This document shows positions 1 to 11,300 of a stretch of DNA of 64,000 bases, piece by piece. Positions within the stretch are counted from its first letter, which is position 1. Each line of letters starts with the position of its first letter. Position numbers and translations under genes: made by a program. This DNA is from Watersipora subatra (Eukaryota; Bryozoa; Gymnolaemata; Cheilostomatida; Watersiporidae). Location of the stretch: contig NC_088708.1 in assembly GCF_963576615.1 (NCBI RefSeq), positions 5,022,001 through 5,086,000 of the forward strand. Direction: 5' to 3'. Under the pieces are notes generated by a model that saw only the letters and a program-made list of their open reading frames with translations, did not search any database and had not been told where the DNA came from.

Positions 1-58
1 TGTTCATTCCTGTTGTAGCCTGTCACAGACGAATGACAATATTGTCTCCCTTTTTTAG

Positions 59-318
59 CCTATTATGAAGGCGAATGGCATATGAGATTCATTCGGCAAT
101 GCGCTAAGGAGGGTGAGTTAGACGCGACAAATCCAAGGCAGGACTGGAGTTGCTATGACAAGTTAGGAACATATAGGGTCAAGGTCAAATATTGTCATTG
201 TAGGGTGGATGGGTGTAATAGTGCTCCGACTCTTTCTTCAAAGACAATACTCCTCGGTCTACCATTTCTATTGGCCATCTTTTCGCATATAGATATAAGG
301 GGCCTTTTACCTGTCTGA
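59..318 (+). CDS. Last coding exon of a Ly6/Quiver (Sleepless)-like GPI-anchored protein
   Basis: The exon opens after a pyrimidine-rich acceptor (ttttttag at 51-58), completes a split codon with CC and runs open to TGA at 316-318. The translated part has the end of a three-finger Ly6/uPAR domain of the Quiver type: MRFIRQCAKEGE, then SCYDK, then YCHC and the closing DGCNSA motif, followed by a hydrophobic tail (TILLGLPFLLAIF) typical of a GPI signal. Quiver/Sleepless proteins sit on the outer cell surface; in flies the founder modulates potassium channels and nicotinic receptors. The signal peptide and first finger lie left of the window. The cysteine pattern and tail are seen; the family call is knowledge-based; any neuronal role is inference. 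Confidence 0.72.
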
Positions 319-3300
319 GCAGCATATGCTTTGTTCTCACACGTACACGCATGTCATATTATGACATGCGCTGCGAAATATGCGTTACATTGTGAATTCT
401 TCACATTTCAATGAACATGGTGCATTATTTGTACAGATATATTGGTACTTGGCTCTAGACTGAGAGAAGAGTTTTCGGTGTACAATCCATTTTCATTGGC
501 AAGATGAGATATTTTATAGTTTTATTCTTCCACATTCCATTCTTGTGTATAATTATTTTTATATAATGTTTGCACTGATTGATTTTATCTCTAAAACAAC
601 ATTCCATTTTGTATGTATGCCTCAGAGGACGTTCCATTTGCGAATGCTTAATTAGCACACTTTATCATCAGATGTGGCTTCAATTTTACTTTTGTACTAT
701 TGCTAGTATCTTTGAACAATTCAGGATTTATGTGTATTCTACCAGCCGTTGTATGTGCTATACATTGGCAGAAATATACGGTATACTATTAGCCATCGTT
801 TTAACTTTTCAACTTAAGAGTTTTAACAATTGCTGAGAAGCAGATTAAACTAGAAAGTGATCAAGTAGACCAATATATCAGTAATTCATACATTTGTCAT
901 AGCTGACTTGCTATTTCTCTCTGGTTCTCAAGTTTTAAACTGTTCTGTACTAATAGCTAACTATAAGTCTTCAATATCTGGAGATAGGACCAGTGCTGTA
1001 GCCATGTTGTATTCCATTGAAATAATCATTTTATGGAAAGGCGTATTTAAAATTGTTCGATCTATATAAAGTATGCAAAAAAATTTACTACTAGTAATTC
1101 ACTGAGGAAAGGTGAAAAACCATGACAGCCAATTTTGAAAAAGCATTAACGAAGTTGACCGCAAAAGTAGAATTTAATTACACAAGTCTGCAGATGCAAA
1201 TACTTCAGGTCATGCTACATTTTAATTGTTTTGTCATTAAAAATTTAAATATGATTCTGTTGAGAAATCAAAGGAACTTCGGCCTGCACATTTGTTTTCT
1301 TAAGTAATAAATCCTAATAAATTCCTAAAGTGATAGTTGTCCACTTTTGTTGTTCTGCAAATTGGAAGAGGAAATAACTCCTTGATCACCGTCCCAAATA
1401 GCTCCATGTTATGATTTAATATAAAGAATCGAGCTAGGTCAATGTACACACGATGAGCTAGCGAACTAGAGTTATTTTGCATAGGATGTAAGGAACCATT
1501 ATGCCCGGTGTTAATATACATGTTACTTGTAGTTGTTTATTTTTGGTTGTTACAAACGAAGAGTTTGTATCATATGCTAGTATATCGTTTCAGTTTTAAT
1601 CCAAAGAAATAGAAAGGGTCTCAAAGTGTATATCAAATGTTTGTTGAACATTCACATATTGGCTAAAAGTTTCGTTTCACTTACACATTTTGATAAAATT
1701 TCATGTTTCCGTTTTTATTAAAAAAAAACTAACTTTTGAGGTTGAATTGACAATGCTAAAACAATGTTATAAAATTTTAAAACTATGATTATACAATATT
1801 CGCGTGATAAAATTTTAAAGAAGCTATACATGAGTTAGCTCTGTCTATTACTTATTGTGTAGCTGCGTTTCGTGATTGGTATGCATGGATATTTGTTAGA
1901 AAGTTGTGAGCGAGATCTACTCATGTCTAAATGCTTGAAGTCAAAAGGAAGTTTTGCATAACTGTGAACATAGCAGAGTTTCATTCGTATTTGCTCTATA
2001 TTTCTTAGTTAACTAAAATTGCAATGAAAAAAGTTACAATGTAACAACATATAACAAGTAGCCTACAATTCAGTAAAAATATTCTTCATTTTTTACTGCT
2101 TTGCTGTTTATTTGGTTATATGCTGAGCTGTACATTACAATGTTGTATGACAGATGTTGTTGGGTAGGCGTTTAGCATGTTATTGTATGTTTGTGAACAA
2201 CGGCCCACTTTTTCTATGGTGCTTATTCCACTTGCGTAAATTCACATGATTTGTAGAGTTACATCTTCTGTCTGTAGACGGTTAAAAAAATTCCAAGCTC
2301 ATTTCTGTAGATTGTTAAAATTGGCAAGCTTACTGGTTAATAAAATTGGTCTGTCTTTATATATTCTCTCAATTTTTTTGCCTTTTTTTTAGTTTACGCA
2401 TCTTGGTAAATTCTTGTTGGAAAAACTTACTGCTCATATGCAGACTTCTAGCTTTTCAGGTCTGGTGAATGTTGTAGTTATCACGCTTTTATGATCAGCT
2501 CGGTGCAGTTTTGACTATGAATTACTAATGAAATAAGTACACTGTTCTTTGCATGTTGCTATATCATTTTTGCACCGCTCCACATTAGCACTATTTGAAG
2601 TCATCTTCTCGTTACATCACACTTGTTCAATTTTGTTTGGCTCCCCAATCAGCTTTGTTGCGCTTTTCAACATGTTTGATGGTATTGTGACAGATAAAAT
2701 CTCGTGCTGCTGCTGCTTGCTACTCCCACATTGTTATTGTTGCATTCTTAGGTAGTCTTGGATTAAGACAACACTGATATGTACTCTGAGTATCTTTTGT
2801 GCTTTCCAACAATTAATGCTTCAGGGCAAAAAGATAAAAAAGGGCACATTAGGGCCTTTCTCTGGTCATGCTCCACTCACCTATTTTAATATTATACCGT
2901 TTACTATTTATATGTTTGTGTACTTACATAGACAAAATCTCCCTTCATTTTTAGACAATATATATAATGTTGGTGTAATCAGCAAACTGGATTTCACTCA
3001 TACTAGTTCATGCTCGATAAGGGTCATGGTCATTTTGAATCTCACTCTCACAGCAGCTCATTGGTCTGTTGGAGCCAGCGTTGATAGGATTGTAATGAGT
3101 TGCATCTGGTTTACGGCAAAAGTCTACAAGTTTTCGTTATCTAAGGTGACTTATGCGCTATAGTCAGTAAGCTCTGCAAAAATCAGGGCGTCGAAGAAAT
3201 GAATATGTATTTCACTCAGTAGAAGATTAGTTGCGCTATAAGGGATCACAATACCAGCAGCTGCAGAAAGCGAGCTTAAATAACAGCCAGAGTTCTCTGT

Positions 3301-4320
3301 CCTTACTGCAAATGGTAGAATGCTGCCCAGCTTACACAGTAGTACCATGTTGCTTAACAAGCTATTATAATTTATCCAGTTTGTAAAAAGTTGTAGAGTC
3401 GGAGTTGCTTGCTTTCTGTGAAGCGCCACTAATCCTAATAAGTTACAGAAATTATATCTCTTAGATTCTATCAGAATATCTCATACTAACTCAATGTAAA
3501 CGTTATAACAATATTTTTGCTGTAACGAAATTAAGACTTAAAATTGAGACTTTACAACAAAGAGTTTTTAACAAAATTATTTTTGTTAAAAACAAAATAT
3601 AGTTTTTGCTGTTTTGCTTTAGTTGTATTTTATCAATGAGTGATGTTTTAATCCGAATCTACAAGGATCTGGGGGAAATTCCCATCTCATGAACAAGTGT
3701 GTGTACAACTCAGCTGTTATTGACCTGTTGAGCTAGACTACTACAATGACAGACAGTTCACGCTGTACGTTGCGTTTAACTCTGTTAAAGTTGCGGTGAC
3801 ATGTATGCCATTGAAAAGTTATGATCACATATATGCATACAGTAGCATTGCAGGGCCTTATTGTGACAACTTAATCTTAGCATTAGTCTAAACACTATGT
3901 ATAGTTTGTATAGGTCAAGGTTAACAAAGGTACAATAGTATGGGAAAGTTAGTCGATGCTAAATATTTGTGGTTGTATCACACAACCGCGTATGCCAGTT
4001 TATGCAGTAGTGAGAACTGGTAGATTGAAGATAAATTTGTTGGGCAGCTGCAGTCAACATGTTTTCTTACTTGCTGAAGCCACTTCTATATTCTATATTG
4101 ACAAGAGTCTAGAATACTTGAGAGCAAAATTAAAACTACGTATAATATTCTCCCGCAGAAAGAACTTTTTTACAACGTTTTAGCTTTTAAATATTAACAC
4201 CTGCTGGTGTATGCCTACTTATATAGTGTTACTACTTGCTGGGCGATGCATGTCTTGGTTCTCGTATCTTTTTTTCAAACAAAAAATGTATTGAGTTATA
4301 TATTTTAATGTAACTGTCTA
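319..4320. other. Intergenic, no supported gene
   Basis: AT-rich sequence between the Ly6-like exon and the SLBP gene. It has only short, unconvincing open frames; it may hold the 3' UTR of the Ly6-like gene and the unseen first exon of SLBP, but I could not identify either. One copy of a dispersed repeat lies at about 1560-1686. Confidence 0.5.
1560..1686 (+). repeat. Dispersed repeat, copy 1
   Basis: About 125 bp that recur in direct orientation at 4722-4842. Shared blocks include atatgctagtat, then tatatcaaatgtttgttgaa and a following cacata-tggcta block, with scattered substitutions. Class unknown; probably a fragment of an old mobile element. Confidence 0.6.
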
Positions 4321-4329
4321 CTAAACTGA

Positions 4330-4420
4330 GTTGGAGCTATTGCGGCCTAGTCCGCCTATAGCCCTTGAACAGCAGGTTGGGGTTTGATTCCCGTAAAGCC
4401 CATTGGAATGACAAAAGAGG
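4330..4420 (+). repeat. tRNA-like head of a probable SINE
   Basis: A box-A-like stretch (ggcctagtccg) is followed at tRNA-like spacing by a box-B-like ggtttgattcc. The flanks do not clearly fold as a functional tRNA, so a tRNA-derived SINE head is more likely. The element's 3' end is not resolved. Confidence 0.45.
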
Positions 4421-4721
4421 TATCTACCTTAAATTGCTTCCACTTTGAATTCAATTTCCCTCTGCCAGAAAATGAAGACGTGGCAACATTTGAGACACTC
4501 AAGCTAATCACTGACTTCTCAAGAGTGATATTTCATATGTATTAGTGTTACCAGCCCTCTGATGTAGAGATCATTAAAGCGGGAGAAGCGCTTGGTTAAT
4601 GCAAAGACCTACTAAACATGGTGTCATATTTTGTCAAGTTATAAATTTGTTTCTTCAGCGTTGTCAGTCACAACAGGTGCTTGCATAAACTAGAAAACTC
4701 TGCCAATCAGGTTCTGTAACA

Positions 4722-4842
4722 GAGTCTACTATATGCTAGTATTTCGTTTTAGCTTTAGTCTAAAGAAATAATAATGGTCTCCAAGTGTATATCAAATGTT
4801 TGTTGAACATCCACATAGTGGCTACAAGTTTCTTTTCACTTG
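4722..4842 (+). repeat. Dispersed repeat, copy 2
   Basis: Second copy of the repeat at 1560-1686, same strand, diverged by substitutions and small indels. No terminal repeats or target duplication recognised. Confidence 0.6.
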
Positions 4843-5271
4843 AAATTCTTGACCATTACTGATCTGTGTTATCCTTACATGCATTAACATTTGCTTCTTT
4901 GTTTATAACACTTTTTTGGCAATAATGATTATCACAAAGTAATGCTGACAATCGCTCAATCTGACAATCGCTCAATCTAACTGTTACATGCTGCCATCAT
5001 TAAAAAGCACTATAAAAAGCTGAAAAAATCTTCACGGTATTTATCTGTTTGCAATTGGTAGCCTCACTCTGGGTGTCTGAGAGCAAAATGTATAAACACA
5101 GAAGATACAGCGAATCAAGAAGAGGAAGAGATGTCCCCTTTTTGGTAGGACACATTTTCCTTGTTGGATTACAGTTGTTTTGTCGTACACTTGTGTGTTT
5201 TGCATTGAGAGGATTTTCCTGAATTTTCAATTTTCTTTTCAACTACAAATGTTACATGTCTCTGACTGCAG

Positions 5272-5337
5272 CAAGAAAAGACTCGAAGAACCCGAAGTAG
5301 GTCACCCCTGCTTCGTAACAAAAACGGCTTGTCACAG
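5272..5337 (+). CDS. SLBP: SLBP candidate exon (first one visible)
   Basis: Acceptor ctctgactgcag and consensus donor CACAG|gtaagt bound 66 bp, phase 0 to 0, coding a basic, arginine/serine-rich segment beginning [12 protein letters not shown]. It has no ATG, so at least one upstream exon is missing. Such basic low-complexity sequence suits the disordered SLBP N-terminal half, but assignment to this gene rests on splice sites and phase only. Confidence 0.5.
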
Positions 5338-8300
5338 GTAAGTTTTCACTTGCATATTGTGTAATTGCATATTTATGCAGTTTTCTATTGCGTATTTCAA
5401 TGTATTGCCGTTCTGTATATGTGCTAATGACTGACTTATTGTATATGCAATTTAAGATTTTGATAAAAAGTTCTTCAGCAAAACATCAAATAAGATAGCA
5501 TTCAATCATAGTTGCACTGGCATCTAGTTAATAATTTAGTGGTTGCTTATGCGCTTGTCAGTGAAAGAATGAGAGAAATCAATTGCATAATCAGCCACTA
5601 GAAATCCACTACAAGTCACAATTTGACGTCCCCCTTTATTCTCTTCATATTTATCTAAACCTTTGTGACTGATGATTACTAGTCTATCCTAACCCCACTA
5701 CACTAATATCATTTATTCACATCAGTTCAAGCTTTTTCTAAGGGCTCGATAGTTTGTGAACTGGTGTCTCTGGTAGTTATATCGTAGTTACTACTGTAGA
5801 GGGAATACGGAAGAAGCGAATGTACAGGTGGACTCATGGATATTATGTCTCCAGAGGTGAGCTCTTATAAAAATGATTAAAGAGATCGACATGCCTGTCA
5901 ATTTTCAATTTCGCTTTCACTGCTTTGTCAGTTCTATCATTTGTAATATGGTGATTTCAGCTTTTTCGAATTCTGTTGAGTCATATCTGTACGTGATAGT
6001 CTAGATGGCGTCTTTATACAGCGGTTAGATGCACAGCAGATTTAGCAAACTTACCCATTGTAGGTTCGGGTTCGTAGTCACCGTTTAGACAATCGCCGGT
6101 GTTTGAACCATCTAGGGGATGCAGATGCTAGACACCGTATCAACTTTCGTGAGTCTCAACCCTCACCATCTGTTTACAAGCATGCCTCTATGATTTGCAT
6201 GGACTATGAGTGTAAAAGGATGGATTGTCGAGGTGAGGATGGGGTACAGAGCATAGCGCAGAGGCTAGGCCATACTGCTGAGGCTCAGCTATTTGAGGCT
6301 AGACAAGATGAAACGCAAAGCGCAATCGCTGGTTCGAGCCGAGTCAGCTCCAGCTCTGCTTCTCACTTGGAGTCCTTACAGGCTACTGCTGCAGAGATAA
6401 TGAGGTAAAGCTCATAGTTGATCTCTTCCTTCATTCCATACCCTGTGGCTATTTCTTTTGATTGATGTTATTATGACCTCTGCTCATCTTTGCTGACATG
6501 TTATAATAGCTTCTGGTCATATTTGCTGGTAGATATGATAGTCTCTGGTCACCCCTTCTGATATAGATGTTATATTAACCTCTGGTCATCCCTTCTGATA
6601 TAGGTGTTATGATAGCCTCTGGTCATCTCTTCTGATATAGGTGTTATAATACCCTCTGGTTAGCCTGGGCATGGCTCTGGTGGGGATTGGGAGAGAGAGT
6701 CTGGGACACATAGCGAAAAAAAGATAAGATAACTTCTGCAAAACGAGCGACATATGTTACATATGACGCTCAGACTGATACTAATGAAAGCGTGTCGATA
6801 GATTCAGGTCTCACGATGTATTAAATGTGGCGCGTTTAAATGCCTATCGTCACGGTAAAGTGACTTGATCTAGTGAAAGGCCCTATGTTTTTGATAGACT
6901 GGGCAGTTATGTAATACCCCGTTTGATAACAGAATGATAAGAACCATAGGTTACTATTCTCTTGCGTTTTCACGTTTGCAGTTTCATTTCATATACTGAT
7001 AAAAAATGTAGCGATTCAAAATTCATCTATCAAAGTTAGGCATAGTCACGCTGAGACTAAAACAGTCTCAAGCTTTACAACATATTATCGCAGGTTTTGA
7101 CTAATTTATAGTTCGTCCTACTGGCTTCGGAAAGAGTATTTGCTTTCAGATGGCACCGTTTTGCAGTGGTAGGTCCGAGTTGTTCATAATAATTGTCGCG
7201 AGTAATCACAATACTCGCGAGTAAAATAAAACTGAGATTACTTTTTACTAGGTAAACTTTTTTTATTAGCAGCGTGCGATTCATTTTTGTAGTTCTATTG
7301 CTATTCGTTTGTATTGTTATTGTGAAAATCTTTTATTCAATTGATTTAATTTTAGATTATAATTAAATCAAAACCTAATTAATTAAACATATGAAATAAT
7401 ATAACTCCCGTGATTGATTTATTATGCAACCAACATTTCATACTTCCAACCAGCGTTTGTTTGCTGTCAATTTAGATTAAAAATAATACACAATACTCGC
7501 GAAGATCATAAAAAAGACCGTCACATGATACTCCTTCGGAAATAACGATTTTGATATTAGCGACTGCAAAAGTCGACTTTTAGAGTTGTTTTCCTCGCGT
7601 GTTGCTATGTGTCCCAGGCTCTCTCTCCCAATCCCCCACGAGAGCTATGCCCAGGCTACCCTCTGGTCATCTCTTCTGATATAACTGTTATGTTAGCCTC
7701 TGGTCACTCCTACTGATATAGGTGTTATGATAGCCTCTGGTCATCCCTTCTGATATAGGTGTTATGTTAGCCTCTGGTCATCCCTTCTGATATAGGTATT
7801 ATGTTAGCCTCTGGTCATCCCTTCCGATAGAATTTATGATGATCTTCAGTCATTTATTCTGCTGTTATGCTAGCTTTTGATGCATATATACTGTAAATAT
7901 GTTGATTGCGTACTGTGAAAAACTTGATTGTTCAGGTTACAGCATTCTGCGAGGATGGACCAAATAAGAATTTACAAAGATTCTAAAGACTATAAAGTAT
8001 TTGATGAACATTTTCCAAAGTAAGTTCGTTAAGATTGGCGCTTGGATATCCAGTCAACAGTAGTCCCACGACCAAACACGAGCGAAGCGATTGCTTGGGA
8101 GCTTTTTGATAAATGCATATGCGCACACAACTCCTGAAAAATTAACCATCAACTGCCATTACCAAACCCTTGTACCGAAATCCCACCAAAAAGTTTAACC
8201 ATTTTTGTGTAGAGTCGTTTAAGTATAATAATGATACAAAACACATATAAACATATTTAAATATGTTACCAAGTCTTTAAAAAGTTGACGCAATATCCTA

Positions 8301-11300
8301 AAACTAACCCATCTGACCAGATTATACATAGATAGACAGATTAATTTGGCCAAAAATCGCAATAAAAACTTGAGAAGCCTCTTTTAATCAAAATTAGGAC
8401 CCGCCAACGAAACGCCGATAAGGCCGTGCAACAGAAAGTAGAATCATTAAGTCGTGTGCATTTCACGAGAAAAACGTGCACATTTCACCAGTCTATGGCA
8501 TTGTCCAATTGCTGAAGGTTTCTGTAATTAATGTAGAAGTACTGAAAAGTAATCGTTTCTTTTTTGCCGATTCTACCGGACTCTGACATTTTGGACAACT
8601 ATAATGAGTACTTTGGTATTTCAACTGATGTCCAAAGCAGTGAAAGTAAAGGAAATGACGATGATATTTTTCTAACGATTCTTATAAAATTATTACAATA
8701 TTTAATTGTATGAATAATTATTCGATTTTATAAGATTATTATGAGATTTAGTTATAAGAATAATCATTCGAATTTACAAGATCTTATTTGTACTATATAT
8801 GCAAGTTAGATTAGTTATATCTAAAAAATTATGCTGAATTTAAAAATCTAAACAGATTTTAGCTGGTTGTCATAGAAATAGATGTGTATCTATAAGAAAA
8901 TGTAGGCCTATTACTTAATTTTGCAGATATTAAAAACGGCTTGGCAGTACCGCGATATTGGGCACAGCCGCAGTCTCATCAACGAAATCTTAAAAAAAAT
9001 AATAACAGTAACATATTGCACACCATCGGTCACTATATACTTCGATCTTGTAAATTAATTAATCTGTCTATTTATATATAATCTGATCAGATGGGTTAGT
9101 TTTAGGATCTTGCGTCAGCTTTTCAGAGACTTGGTATCATATTTAAATATGTTTATATGTGTTTTGTATCATTATTATACTTAAACGACTACACAAAAAT
9201 GGTTAAATTTTTTGATGGGATTTTGGTACAAAGGTTTGGTAATCGGCGTTAAGAGATAACTTTTTGGGAGTTGTGTGCTCATATACATTTATCATAAAGC
9301 TCCCAAACAATCGCTTCGCTCGTGTTTGGTCGTGGGAATACAGAAATCTAGATAAATATCACAACTTCTTGATATTGGTTGCTATGACCAACGATATACA
9401 GCCCCCAGCCTGTGTATATTACACAGCAGCTTGCCATTTTACTTCTAATATTGCATTTCTCCAAGTGCAGGGAGAGATATAAGCGTATAATCTTTTCCTT
9501 TCATTATTTCTGTTTGTTGTACATAATAACTCCCAGTACATTACAGCTACCATTGCAGCTACCATTGCAGTTCTCCTATTGCACTGCAGTGCCATTTGAC
9601 TGTTATATTGCATTTCTCAACCGGCAGTACCCTTTCTTTTTCCATTATCACTTTGGTCGTGGGCTGTATGACAGGGGAATTTCTAGTAAAAATATACTGA
9701 ATGATTATTATTCATTTCATGGTCTTACAGTCTTTAGATCTTGTTTTGCAGCAAGCCCTTAAAGGTTGTTAAGCCCATGTAAGGTCTGTCGTATATGAGC
9801 TTTTGATTCTATTTGTATTTATATACAAAAATTGTAAAAGGTTGTAACCACACTACTTCATTTTATGTTCTCCTCCATTTCTGATTTGTTCCATTGAATT
9901 GAAGGAGAGACTACAGTAAATTTAACACTTGGCTATTTCTATTTTAAATGGCTACTTTTTAAACTTATAGAGCTCTTGTTTGATTCACAAAATCACATGT
10001 CATGGTCTTGGATACTATGGATATCATAACTTGTAACACCTCACAAATGTCTCAAATTCTTTGAAAAATAATGTAATCATTCAAATGACCATAATGCCTA
10101 GGGTCATTCACACTTGACATTGACTTACTGAAATACCTGTAAAAGGTAGCTTAAAGTCTTAAATACATAGGCTATCTTTCACAACTACAATTATGTTAAT
10201 CACTAGTTGGTAGCATCTTTGACTGTCAACCATGGGGTTGGTGGTTTGAGCGCTGCTAAATGCCGATCCGACAACAAGCTTTCAATCCTAAATTGCTGGG
10301 TTGTTCGGATCTAGACCATAGCTTGGAGGCCTAGTGTGCCACACTGACAACGTGGGCATGTTAAAGATCCACCTCTGTCCTTTGCACATTGGGCAAGTGA
10401 AATGGCTACCTGGCTCTGTCAGACTGGACATGTTGCAAAATGCATCCCTTCGGGTTAATCTGACAGTTCTAGAAGAAGCTCTTGATAAGTGTTAAGACCA
10501 CCAAGGTAGCTTATAAAAAGCTAGTCTTGGCGGTGTGTTTCTCTACTAGAACATGAGAACACTACCAAGCATTGTCACCACATGACAAAAGCATGCCATT
10601 ATGTATGTTGTCAAGTAGGTATATCTAATTACACTCCTGTTAGTTACTAATGGATGACTATCTTATCAAGTGAGTATATCTATTTACACTCCTGTTAGTT
10701 ACTAGTAGATGACTATCTTATCAAGTAAGTATATCTAATTACACTCCTGTTAGTTACTAGTAGATGACTATCTTATTAAATAAGTGTATCTAATTACACT
10801 CCTGTTAGTTATTAGTAGATGACTATCTTATCAAGTAAGCATATCTATTTACACTCCTGTTGGTTACTAGTAGATGACTATCTTATCAAGTAAGTACATC
10901 TAATTACACTCATGTTAGTTACTAGTAGATGACTATCTTATCAAGTAAGTATATTGATTTGCACTCCTATTAGTTTTTAGTAGATGACTATCTTATCAAA
11001 TAAGTATATTTATTTACACTTCTGTTAGTTATTAGTAGATGACTATCTTAATAAGTAAGTATATTTAATTACACTCCTGTTAGTTACTAGTAGATGACTA
11101 TCTTATCAAGTAAGTATATCTAATTACACTCCTGTTAGTTACTAGTAGATGACTATCTTATCAAGTAAGTATATCTAATTACACACCTGTTAGCTACTAG
11201 TAGATGACTATCTTATCAAGTAAGTATATCAAATTACACTCCTGTTAGTTACTAGTAGATGACTATCTTATCTAGTAAGTATATCTAATTACACTCCTGT

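Noticed and set aside
6025-6130. tRNA-like sequence at the start of SLBP candidate exon 3
   Set aside because: The ggttcgggttcg word looked like box B, but no matching box A or fold; the region works better as an exon with acceptor at 6063.
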